The notes beneath the pieces were generated by a model. The model saw nothing but the letters and a program-made list of their open reading frames with translations, was not told the origin of the DNA and ran no database searches. A program made the translations under genes and the position numbers. Shown here in pieces: positions 48,101 to 59,301 of a stretch of 64,000 nt of DNA (within the stretch, counting starts at the first letter, position 1; the number at the start of each line of letters is the position of its first letter). This DNA is from Osedax frankpressi. Taxonomy: Eukaryota; Annelida; Polychaeta; Sabellida; Siboglinidae. Where the stretch lies: contig OZ038313.1 of NCBI GenBank assembly GCA_964035775.1, positions 26,703,401 to 26,767,400 on the forward strand, read 5' to 3'.

Positions 48101-51100
48101 TCAGTGTGTGTGGTCAGTGTGTGGTCAGTGTGCGTGGTCAGTGTGTGTGGTCAGTGTGTATGGTCAGTGTGTGTGGTCAGTGTGTGTGGTCAGTGTGTAT
48201 GGTCAGAGTGCCTGGTCAGAGTGTGTGGTCAGTGTTCGTGGTCAGTGTGTGTGGTCAGTGTGTGTGGTCAGTGTGTGTAGTCATTGTGCGTGGTCAGAGT
48301 CTGTGGTCAGTGTGTGTGGTCAGTGTGTGTGGTCAGTGTGTGTGGTCAGTGTGTGTGGTCAGTGTGTATATTCAGAGTGTGTGGTCAGTCTGTGGTCAGA
48401 GTGTGGTCAGAGTGTGTGGTCAGAGTGTGTGGTCAGAGTGTGGTCAGTGTGTGTGGTCAGTGTGTGTGGTCAGTGTGTGTGGTCAGTGTGTGTGGTCAGT
48501 GTGTGTGGTCAGTGTGTGTAGTCAGTGTGTGGTCAGTGTGTGTGGTCAGTGTGCGTGGTCAGTGTGCCTGGTCAGAGTGTGTGGTCAGTGTGTGTGGTCA
48601 GTGTGTGTAGTCAGTGTGCGTGGTCAGAGTGTGTGGTCAGTGTGTGTGGTCAGAGTGTGTGGTCAGTGTGTGTAGTCAGTGTGTGGTCAGTGTGTGTGGT
48701 CAGTGTGTATGGTCAGTGTGTATATTCAGAGTGTGTGGTCAGTGTGTGGTCAGAGTGTGGTCAGAGTGTGTGGTCAGAGTGTGTGGTCAGAGTGTGGTCA
48801 GTGTGTGTGGTCAGTGTGTGTGGTCAGTGTGTGTGGTCAGTGTGTGTGGTCAGTGTGTATATTCAGAGTGTGTGGTCAGTCTGTGGTCAGAGTGTGGTCA
48901 GAGTGTGTGGTCAGAGTGTGTGGTCAGAGTGTGGTCAGTGTGTGTGGTCAGTGTGTGTGGTCAGTGTGTGTGGTCAGTGTGTGTGGTCAGTGTGTGTAGT
49001 CAGTGTGTGGTCAGTGTGTGTGGTCAGTGTGCGTGGTCAGTGTGCCTGGTCAGAGTGTGTGGTCAGTGTGTGTGGTCAGTGTGTGTAGTCAGTGTGCGTG
49101 GTCAGAGTGTGTGGTCAGAGTGTGTGGTCAGTGTGTGTGGTCAGTGTGTGTGGTCAGTGTGTGTAGTCAGTGTGTGGTCAGTGTGTGGTCAGAGTGTGGT
49201 CAGAGTGTGTGGTCAGAGTGTGTGGTCAGAGTGTGGTCAGTGTGTGTGGTCAGTGTGTGTGGTCAGTGTGTGTGGTCAGTGTGTGTGGTCAGTGTGTGTA
49301 GTCAGTGTGTGGTCAGAGTGTGTGGTCAGAGTGTGTGGTCAGAGTGTGGTCAGTGTGTGTGGTCAGTGTGTGTGGTCAGTGTGTGTGGTCAGTGTGTGTA
49401 GTCAGTGTGTGGTCAGTGTGTGTGGTCAGTGTGTATGGTCAGTGTGTATATTCAGAGTGTGTGGTCAGTGTGTGGTCAGAGTGTGGTCAGAGTGTGTGGT
49501 CAGAGTGTGTGGTCAGAGTGTGGTCAGTGTGTGTGGTCAGTGTGTGTGGTCAGTGTGTGTGGTCAGTGTGTGTGGTCAGTGTGTGTGGTCAGTGTGTGTG
49601 GTCAGTGTGCGTGGTCAGTGTGCCTGGTCAGAGTGTGTGGTCAGTGTGTGTGGTCAGTGTGTCTGGTCAGTGTGCGTGGTCAGTATGTGTGGTCAGTGTG
49701 TGGTCAGTGTGTGTGGTCAGTGTGTATGGTCAGTGTGTGTGGTCAGTGTGTGTGGTCAGAGTGTGTGGTCAGTGTGTGTGGTCAGTGTGTCTGGTCAGTG
49801 TGCGTGGTCAGTATGTGTGGTCAGTGTGTGTGGTCAGTGTGCGTGGTCAGTGTGCCTGGTCAGAGTGTGTGGTCAGTGTGTCTGGTCAGTGTGCGTGGTC
49901 AGTGTGTGTGGTCAGTGTGTGTGGTCAGTGTGTGTGGTCAGTGTGTATGGTCAGTGTGTGTGGTCAGTGTGTGTGGTCAGAGTGTGTGGTCAGTGTGTGT
50001 GGTCAGTGTGTCTGGTCAGAGCGTGTGGTCAGTGTGTGTGGTCAGTGTGTCTGGTCAGTGTGCGTGGTCAGTATGTGTGGTCAGTGTGTGTGGTCAGTGT
50101 GTGTGGTCAGTGTGTGTAGTCAGTGTGTGGTCAGAGTGTGTGGTCAGTGTGTGTGGTCAGTGTGTGTGGTCAGTGTGTGTAGTCAGTGTGTGGTCAGAGT
50201 GTGTGGTCAGTGTGTGTGGTCAGTGTGTGTGGTCAGTGTGTGTGGTCAGTGTGTCTGGTCAGTGTGTGTGGTCAGTATGCGTGGTCAGTATGTGTGGTCA
50301 GTGTGTGTGGTCAGTGTGTGTGGTCAGTGTGTGTGGTCAGTGTGTGTGGTCAGTGTGTATGGTCAGTGTGTGGTCAGTGTGTGTGGTCAGTGTGCGTGGT
50401 CAGTGGTTGTGGTCAGTGTGTGTGGTCAGTGTGCGTGGTCAGTGTGCGTGGTCAGTGTGTGTGGTCAGTGTGTCTGGTCAGTGTGCGTGGTCAGTGTGTG
50501 TGGTCAGTGGGTGTGGTCAGTGTGCGTGGTCAGTGTGCCTTGTCAGTGTGTATGGTCAGTGTGTGTGGTCAGTGTGTGTGGTCAGTGTGCGTGGTCAGAG
50601 TGTATGGTCAGTGTGTGTGGTCAGGGTGTGTGGTCAGAGTGCGTGGTCAGTGGGTGTGGTGAGAAACCTTCTGATGACTACCACAGTTCATTTTACGTTT
50701 GCGTGGAATGTTTACATCGATCTTGGCTTTGGTCAAGGTCATCGACGGGGTAACTAGACAAATGTAGGCCAAACCATTCTGCATAATAATCGCAGCCACA
50801 TCGGCATTTTGATTGATATCGCAAGCCATATCTGTAGTGTTTATAGGGTTTACGGGGTTTAATGGTTGTGGTAACGGCTGGTAGGTTCTAGTAGTACTTA
50901 CAGGGCAAAGTGGGGCTTATATCAACAGGTGCTTTACAGGTATATCTACACGTATAGGTAGGGTTTATGGGTTTCAGTGGTGTTCGACGAGCATGCTCTA
51001 GCCTTGGTTACATCATCGGTAGGAGGTGGATTACAATGAAATACGGCCTACATTCCGTCACTACGCAAGATGAACGGTACGTAAGGACACATCCTTTAAT

Positions 51101-54100
51101 TTGTTATCGAATACAGTTCGACGTCAGAGGTCGGGGCTATAGAATAATTGACATAAACCTATCCTATCGATGGACACCGTATCCCAATGGTCCTTCTCCA
51201 GGATGAAAACACGATGTAGCTCCAAATCGATGGTATGATAAGCGCCCATCTGCAGGAGAGCAAAGGTTAAGGGTCGGAACAGGGTAGGTGGATTCAATGA
51301 AATATCTGAGAGGAATAATATATATATATATATATTCAATATATATATACTAGGCATTGTTCATTTGTGTATTGCTATAAGATATGTCCTAATATAAAAT
51401 TACTACTAAAATATACAAAATATAATAATAGGATATATAAATCATACAATAAATATAGTAACAATGCCCGACCTTGACAAATTGATTCTCTTCGCAATTA
51501 CGTCCCTTGACGCGAAGACTTCCCACCATCTGATCATAATCGATAGTTTCCACGACGAGTTTCAAGGTCGTTCGAATCTTCTGACTCGACGTGGATCCTG
51601 TAGCACTTTCCGATTGCACTTTCCTAGTGAAACGAGAAGGAAGTGAGGTCAGCACGTGAACATTGCACCAGATACTGAGTTTTGTGAAAGTGTATAGCAT
51701 TCGCTCGAGTTAGTTAGATAAATATTATTTCAAACATATTACCGCTACATGATAAAGTAATTGTAATGGACATTAATTAAAATCCTATTTTACTATATAG
51801 AGGTAATCAATTGAATCAGTTAATTAATTAACTAGTAATCATGATTGATGTAAGTGTTAAATAAAATATTATAAATATAATTAATCTATACATTATAAAT
51901 AAGATATATTCTTATAGAATAATATATAATAATTATACAATAATATACACTAATATATATATATATATATACTATATATATATACACAATATATATATAG
52001 ATAAAAACTATTTTAATTATAGATTAAAAGTAGAAAATTAATACATATATTGGTAGTCACATTAAAAGTAAATATGTCAGCTTAACATGTATTTATTATA
52101 ACCAATAATAACTAGTGACATAAAATAGCTCAGATGTGTCCTTAACATTCTAAATATAAACATTACCTAATAGTAGAAGCCTTAATGGAATCTCCAACTT
52201 GCACAAGGTTATAGATGTGCCAAGTGTCTTCAATATTCTCAGCACATAATTTGAGTTTCCTGATAAAGCATGTGCTTTTTATTTGATATATGTCTATTTA
52301 ATGTTAATTTTGTATTTATTCATAAATTATAGATATAAAAAATATATTATGCTTCATGATAATTAAATAATAATACATATTTCAAATAAAATAATCATTA
52401 TGATCTATTAGGTAATAATAATTTTTAATGTGAAGATACATTAAATATTATCCTCACTTTATAATATTAATAATTATGTTTTATTGGCCTCTATTTTAAT
52501 CTATTTGCACATAATAACTTATTATTTTGTTTTATTAAACCCATCAATAAACAACATTGATGAGCCATTCTAAACAAATCATATATCAGGGTAGTGGAAC
52601 CCACAAGTGTAGGTGTAATATATTGTAATTACAATCTCATTTAAATATTTATATTCTATATATTAAATAAATTAAACAGATATTTTTTTAAATAATGTAA
52701 TATCTACTATCAAAAAGTGATTACAATTTATTTAGATGAGTGAATTTTGCTGGAATTATGCAAATGAAGTTTTAAAATTCATAAAGCAATTGGTGTTCTC
52801 TAAGATCCCAGCAGGTTGGTACTATTAATGTCAATTAATACCTAATGCTTTTAATGAATTTACATTAAATCTACGCAACCATGTAAGCCGTATAAACAAT
52901 ATACATTATTTCTAGGTAATTTAAGATTAAGACAGGATCAACTGTAGATAGCATAAATTATCTAAAATATAACACTAATTTAATATAATAACTTGATATG
53001 GTGTATTTATTTTTTCTCAGTATCAGATTAAATATATTATGAAATTATAATATCAGAGTTAAAAATAAACAATATATTACAAATATCTCTAACAGAATCT
53101 AATATCACAATACTTATCACATAATATTCAAATATCTAATACTTCCTCTTCTATATATATATTAGTATATATGCTAAGAAGTCTTATATGTATCCTTGAA
53201 TAGCCAAATTAAACTCCTTCTATGAGATTGATAAAGTTGATAAGTAGTTGATTACTATATTAATGTTTTTTTATTAAACTCGATTATATTACGGATTTAT
53301 ATTCCTTCAGATTGCAATGCAAAGAAATTGTAATTATTAATTAATATTTAATATTATTAAAAATGTGAAACGTCTTAATTATAATATTATATGCGATTTA
53401 AGCTGAACATTATTATGTTAGCCATGGATTGGGCTAAATCTACTTTGTGTGTGAAGAGAAAGTAGGCGTGGTTGCTATTATAGGGCGTGGTTATGAATAA
53501 TCAAATTTAATGTGAAATTAATGTATGGCTTGTATTCCTTTAATCTTTAATTAGATATTCGTTAGATATTCAATACTCATGATATATGTGGTGAATGTAT
53601 TACAGTGTATATATTCACATTCCTATATAAGTATTTAGAAACTATAATATATATTTATCACATAATGCAATATGAATTCATATTGTATATAGTCTGCTTC
53701 GATATCTGATCATCTTCCACGTGTATGGTTGCATTCAAATATAAATTCACGATATGGTATTAACTATAATAACGTGTTAACTATTATATAACAAATTACC
53801 ATAACATTATATCTGCAAGTTAATAGATGTTAATAATTTTGAGATTGCAATAAGTATTATCAATATATCAACGGGATTATAAGTCGTCGGTATAGTCGCA
53901 CACGAACACGGAATTAGCGATTAATTAAATGTCTATTAAACTAAACCACTCACTAAAATTATATGGCTGCTAATATATTATATCGGTCGATCAATCATCC
54001 TTATCGAGTTCATCATCATTAATCTGTAAATACTGAAACAATATGGAAATATGTTTTTAAATTCAAAATTATTTTTCAAATTATATTTATAACTAGTTAA

Positions 54101-54192
54101 ATTTTGTTTGTATAATGCTAATAAAAATTGATCATGCATATTATCAAATACCCTGATCCATTCTTCTCGATTTCTTTGTGTAATAACTTCAT
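42182..54192 (-). CDS. pelo: Pelota ribosome-rescue factor, 379 aa, 12 exons
   Basis: Exons in transcript order: 54192-54152, 52259-52167, 51623-51473, 51249-51159, 50831-50668, 47630-47570, 47454-47414, 47201-47081, 44378-44258, 43790-43719, 43216-43110, 42258-42182. All are GT-AG with phases closing, 1,140 nt; the human protein is 385 aa. Family matches run end to end: MKLLHKEIEKNGSG, DTWHIYNLVQVGDSIKAST, RTTLKLVVETIDYD, MGAYHTIDLELHR, ADVAAIIMQNGLAYICLVTP, VNIPRKRK, CILIASPGFVK, EPAVLNRLKDTKAL, DILLICDYLF, KLTGIAAILRFPVAEE. It is the eRF1-like partner of Hbs1 that enters the A site of stalled ribosomes and lacks the GGQ hydrolysis loop. Introns 5 and 8 hold large minisatellites, and the last two exons lie in duplication copy B. 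Confidence 0.95.
42820..43110. repeat. 70-bp pelota-derived minisatellite, copy B
   Basis: Equivalent of the array at 31.4-32.0 kb but with about four units (donor-equivalent positions near 42,967, 43,037 and 43,107). It begins at the donor of pelota exon 11. Confidence 0.88.
43380..43695. repeat. Degenerate repeats in pelota intron 10
   Basis: Irregular repeats of two kinds: GGTGGAGATATGCTAGAGCC-like units near 43,390-43,560, then CTATACTAGAGCTCTATAAA-like units to about 43,690. They lie immediately outside the right edge of duplication copy B, and that edge (GAGCTCTATAA) has the same word as the second unit. The repeat may therefore have helped form the breakpoint. Confidence 0.75.
44385..46672. 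repeat. 19-bp G-rich minisatellite in pelota intron 8
   Basis: About 120 copies of GGTGAGAGGGGAGGAGTCG with GGTCG and GTTGG variants and 10-bp partial units (GGTGAGAG). It starts six bases from the pelota exon-9 acceptor (44,379). On the transcribed strand it is CTCCCCTCTCACC-rich, so it merges with the polypyrimidine tract. The + strand has regular GGG/GGGG runs compatible with G-quadruplexes. Minus-strand frames reading SPLTRLLPSHPTP are artefacts. Confidence 0.96.
47925..50655. repeat. 13-bp TGTGTGTGGTCAG satellite in pelota intron 5
   Basis: Around 210 copies of a 13-bp unit, with shorter 11-bp copies and variants (GCGTGG, CCTGG, TATGG, AGTGTG). Because 13 is not a multiple of 3 and the unit has no stop on +, all three + frames stay open for up to 500 codons (VSVCGQCVW repeats). 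It ends 12 nt from the pelota exon-5 donor at 50,668. On the transcribed strand each unit contains CTGACCACAC. Confidence 0.97.
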
Positions 54193-54756
54193 TTTATTAA
54201 TATATGCCAATTTAAAGTATAATATATTAAATTGAACATGTCAGAAATATGATTTTCTATAATTTGTGTATATTGTTTATAGAGAAAATGTGAGAAAAGT
54301 GTAAATATAATTAGAATTGTATATTTCAAAATATAAAATTTATAATCTTTACGATAAAGGTAATTTATTACTTATAAGTTTATTATAATTAACATATCAA
54401 TGTAGTAATATTACTATACGCGATTTTATTACATTTTACTATCGATGTATAAATAAAGGGGTAACGATTTATTTTTTAGGCTCTAGAAAATTAGGACGTG
54501 GTTTAATTTGATAAACAAATAATAACTGTCCGATACCGAATTTGTGCGAGTTTAAGCGAATAACTTTTGATCCTATTGATTTAATGATATATAGTAATTT
54601 AAATATGTGATGCAATAATATATGCGTTCTATAGTGTTACAAATTGTTGATAACTTTCGAATCACCCAATCGTGTTCTATTGTGATACACCATTTACTAC
54701 ACTGTAATAGTTTAAGTTGATTGTATACATAACAATTCAATTTCCTATGTTGAAGA

Positions 54757-54835
54757 TGGCCCGATATATACACTTTAATAATGGCCTGATATATACACTT
54801 TAATAATGACCTGATATATACAACATACGTATTAC
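54757..54835. repeat. 24-bp triplicate upstream of pelota
   Basis: Three copies of TGATATATACACTTTAATAA plus TGGCC or TGACC in the region about 0.6 kb upstream of the pelota start. Function is unknown. Confidence 0.8.
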
Positions 54836-54909
54836 TAATATAGAATGACATTTATCTAACATGTGTAATAATTTCAAATGATTACAAGTCACGCACCAGT
54901 TGCATATTA

Positions 54910-57775
54910 AATTACTCTTATCTACTCCAACCATACTCGTAGTTACTCCTTTTTTTACTCTTATCTACTCCCCCCATACTCGTAGTTACTCCTTTTTTTA
55001 CTCTTATCTACTCCCCCCATACTCGTAGTTACTCCTTTTTTTACTCTTATCTACTCCCCCCATACTCGTAGTTACTTCTTTTTTTTACTCTTATCTACTC
55101 CCCCCATACTCGTAGTTACTCCTTTTTTTTACTCTTATCTACTCCCCCCATACTCGTAGTTACTCCTTTTTTACTCATATCTACTTTCACAATACTCGTA
55201 GTTACTTCTTTTTTTTACTTTTATCTACTCCCCCATACTCGTAGTTACTCCTTTTTTTACTCTTATCTACTCCCCCCATACTCGTAGTTACTTCTTTTTT
55301 TTACTCTTATCTACTCCCCCCATACTCGTAGTTACTCCTTTTTTTTACTCTTATCTACTCCCCCCATACTCGTAGTTACTCCTTTTTTACTCATATCTAC
55401 TTTCACAATACTCGTTCTTACTCTTTTTTTACTCATATCTACTCCTCCCATACTCGTAGTTACTCCTTTTTTTACTCTTATCTACTCCCCCCATACTCGT
55501 AGTTACTTCTTTTTTTTAATCTTATCTACTCCCCCATACTCGTAGTTACTCCTTTTTTACTCATATCTACTCCCCCATACTCGTAGTTACTCCTTTTTTA
55601 CTCATATCTACTTTCACAATACTCGTTCTTACTCTTTTTTTACTCTTATCTACTCCCCCCATACTCGTAGTTACTCCTTTTTTTACTCTTATCTACTCCT
55701 CCCATACTCGTAGTTACTCCTTTTTTTACTCTTATCTACTCCCCCCATACTCATAGTTACTTCTTTTTTTTACTCTTATCTACTCCCCCATACTCGTAGT
55801 TACTCCTTTTTTTACTCTTATCTACTCCCCCCATACTCGTAGTTACTTCTTTTTTTTACTCTTATCTACTCCCCCCATACTCGTAGTTACTCCTTTTTTT
55901 TACTCTTATCTACTCCCCCCATACTCGTAGTTACTCCTTTTTTACTCATATCTACTTTCACAATACTCGTAGTTACTTCTTTTTTTTACTCTTATCTACT
56001 CCCCCATACTCGTAGTTACTCCTTTTTTTACTCTTATCTACTCCCCCCATACTCGTAGTTACTTCTTTTTTTTACTCTTATCTACTCCCCCCATACTCGT
56101 AGTTACTCCTTTTTTTTACTCTTATCTACTCCCCCCATACTCGTAGTTACTCCTTTTTTACTCATATCTACTTTCACAATACTCGTTCTTACTCTTTTTT
56201 TACTCATATCTACTCCTCCCATACTCGTAGTTACTCCTTTTTTTACTCTTATCTACTCCCCCCATACTCGTAGTTACTTCTTTTTTTTAATCTTATCTAC
56301 TCCCCCATACTCGTAGTTACTCCTTTTTTACTCATATCTACTCCCCCATACTCGTAGTTACTCCTTTTTTACTCATATCTACTTTCACAATACTCGTTCT
56401 TACTCTTTTTTTACTCTTATCTACTCCCCCCATACTCGTAGTTACTCCTTTTTTTACTCTTATCTACTCCTCCCATACTCGTAGTTACTCCTTTTTTTAC
56501 TCTTATCTACTCCCCCCATACTCATAGTTACTTCTTTTTTTACTCTTATCTACTCCCCCATACTCGTAGTTACTCTTTTTTTTACTCTTATCTACTCCCC
56601 CCATACTCGTAGTTACTTCTTTTTTTTACTCTTATCTACTCCCCCCATACTCGTAGTTACTCCTTTTTTTTACTCTTATCTACTCCCCCCATACTCGTAG
56701 TTACTCCTTTTTTACTCATATCTACTTTCACAATACTCGTAGTTACTTCTTTTTTTTACTCTTATCTACTCCCCCATACTCGTAGTTACTCCTTTTTTTA
56801 CTCTTATCTACTCCCCCCATACTCGTAGTTACTTCTTTTTTTTACTCTTATCTACTCCCCCCATACTCGTAGTTACTCCTTTTTTTTACTCTTATCTACT
56901 CCCCCCATACTCGTAGTTACTCCTTTTTTACTCATATCTACTTTCACAATACTCGTTCTTACTCTTTTTTTACTCATATCTACTCCTCCCATACTCGTAG
57001 TTACTCCTTTTTTTACTCTTATCTACTCCCCCCATACTCGTAGTTACTTCTTTTTTTTAATCTTATCTACTCCCCCATACTCGTAGTTACTCCTTTTTTA
57101 CTCATATCTACTCCCCCATACTCGTAGTTACTCCTTTTTTACTCATATCTACTTTCACAATACTCGTTCTTACTCTTTTTTTACTCTTATCTACTCCCCC
57201 CATACTCGTAGTTACTTCTTTTTTTTACTCTTATCTACTCCCCCCATACTCGTAGTTACTCCTTTTTTACTCATATCTACTTTCACAATACTCGTTCTTA
57301 CTCTTTTTTTACTCTTATCTACTCCCCCCATACTTGTAGTTACTCCTTTTTTACTCATATCTACTCCCCCATACTCGTAGTTACTCCTTTTTTACTCATA
57401 TCTACTTTCACAATACTCGTTGTTACTCTTTTTTTACTCTTATCTACTTTCACAATACTCGTAGTTACTCCTTTTTTACTCTTATCTACTCTCCCCATAA
57501 TCGTAGTTACTCTTTTTTTAATCTTATCTACTCTCCCCATAATCGTAGTTACTCCTTTTTTTACTCTTATCTACTCCCCCCATACTTGTAGTTACTCCTT
57601 TTTTACTCATATCTACTCCCCCCATACTCGTAGTTACTCTTTTTTTTACTCTTATCTACTCACCCCATACTCGTAGTTACTCCTTTTTTACTCTTAACTA
57701 CTCCCACCATACTCGTTACTCCTTTTTTACTCTTATCTACTCCCCCATAATCGTAGTTACTCTTTTTTTACTATT
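54910..57775. repeat. 43-bp satellite with ~770-bp higher-order period
   Basis: About 65 units of the form ACTCTTATCTACTCCCCCCA, TACTCGTAGTTACTCC, then a T7-T8 run. Marker variants (TTTCACAATACTCGTTCTTAC; TTTTTTTTAATCTTATC) recur together near 55,511, 56,283 and 57,052, a spacing of about 770 bp, so blocks of ~18 units have been duplicated 3-4 times. It lies upstream of pelota and downstream of nothing recognisable on the other side. T-runs of 6-8 are regular on +. Confidence 0.96.
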
Positions 57776-57779
57776 TCGG

Positions 57780-58271
57780 CAAAAATAGATTAGTCCCAAT
57801 CTTCCATATGTAAGTTATCTATTAAACCATTTAAATTCTCTATTTAATATTATGTCTGTTAAATTAGTATAATTAATTAATATATACTAATTAAAAAATG
57901 TACTTTTCTTATATTTTATAAACATTAATATATTGTTTATTAATTGTAGTTTAAATAATTTTTGAAAATTCATATTTTGAAATATGAGTCTATACTTATA
58001 TTTTAATGACTCATTTGAATTGGAATACTCTTAATTTTATTGTCCTATTATATTTCCCTTTCGTATTTCCCGAATATAATAAATATATGTAAAATGTAAA
58101 AAAATATGCCGTGTGATAAAAAATATATCTATTGTCAGTGATCACATTCTCATACATACCTACAACTGTGTGATTAAAATGTCGAGTGTTGTGTAAATAT
58201 ACAAGACTTTTAATTTTTTCATAGGTATTCCTGATATATATATATACATATATATACGTATATATATATAC

Positions 58272-58319
<48 letters not shown>

Positions 58320-58451
58320 TTAAGTTTAGGAATTTTATTAATATTTACTCGTATTCAGATATTGAATTAGAGATTTTTATGAAATTATGAATTAATATAT
58401 TAATTATATTAATTATATTTTATATTGATATTAATTTCAAAATCAATTTAG
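57780..58451. other. AT-rich spacer
   Basis: No gene is seen. It holds a TA/TACATA microsatellite at about 58,230-58,320, which gives spurious YIYIYMYIYIY frames. Confidence 0.6.
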
Positions 58452-59301
58452 GTATGAGTAATTGCGATGAAGATTCAAATTATTCCTACACCAATAAGAA
58501 TATGAATAATCATAAAAAAGGTGTTCCTTTGATTTATTTTTCGAACACTAAAACATCAAGGATTGAAACCAAAACCCATACTATGGATCACAATAACTAT
58601 TTTAGAACGAAAACTAAAAAAGTTACAAAATCTGGTCGATTTTTAAATAAACATAATTTGAAATTGAAGATTCCAAATGTTATAAAGATGAAAATGTTAC
58701 CTCAAGTCTGTGATATTCAAAATAATGATTACAATAATTAAACTAAATAAAATAATATATTAAATTAAATTAATTAATAATATGTACTAGGTTCAAAAAG
58801 ATGAAGACAAATTATCAAATCAAAGTTTGTATTGATATTATTGATACAATTTGTACAATTATTTGAGAATATTTTAAAATTAAATATATCCTTTATATTC
58901 TCTTGAGATTAAATGTTTGTAGTATATTAATATTGCACTATTAAGCAATTAATTATATTAGACTATTTAGTTACGTTTCCAACAAATTGTACGATCTGCA
59001 ACTTAATGATAAGAAAGGCTAGTCATTTACGAAGACATTTGTTATCCCATGACTCCACCAGGAAATTCTCTTGCATTAAATGCGAAGCATCCTTTAAAAC
59101 TAAGGTTTATACTATTTTTCAATGTATGACATTATTGGTTTATTAATACTATTATTTCTATGTTACTATTAATACTACTATTATTCATATGAGTATTCAT
59201 TAAATTGATTAGTAAAAATTGTCATCATTCAACAGGATAATTTTGTGAGACATTGTCATAGTGCAAAACACTTTAAGAATGTTAAGAATAATCAACTTTA
59301 A
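58452..59301 (+). CDS. Small C2H2 zinc-finger protein, two fingers
   Basis: Exons 58452-58709, 58971-59104 and 59236-59301 join in phase (GTGATA and GTTTAT donors, TTTAG and CAACAG acceptors). The last exon ends in TAA. Exon 2 has finger 1, CTIC-N-LMIRKASHLRRHLLSH (C-x2-C-x12-H-x3-H), and starts finger 2 (CIKCEASF). Exon 3 completes it as DNFVRHCHSAKH (H-x5-H), so the fold spans an intron, which supports the splice. Exon 1 gives ~85 basic, Asn/Lys-rich residues from ATG 58454; its inclusion rests on phase only. The total is about 151 aa. It is probably a nucleic-acid-binding protein; no specific orthologue is recognised. The first exon may be preceded by others. Confidence 0.65.

Noticed and set aside
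47895-50757. Many overlapping + frames of 100-500 codons rich in VSVCGQCVW
   Set aside because: They arise because a 13-bp unit without stops is read in all three frames. The array lies between two phase-matched exons of pelota on the other strand.
53990-54032. Minus-strand acceptor followed by INDDELDKDD and stop, like a last exon
   Set aside because: It lies inside pelota intron 1 and no other exon of such a gene is visible. Kept only as a possible alternative 3' end.
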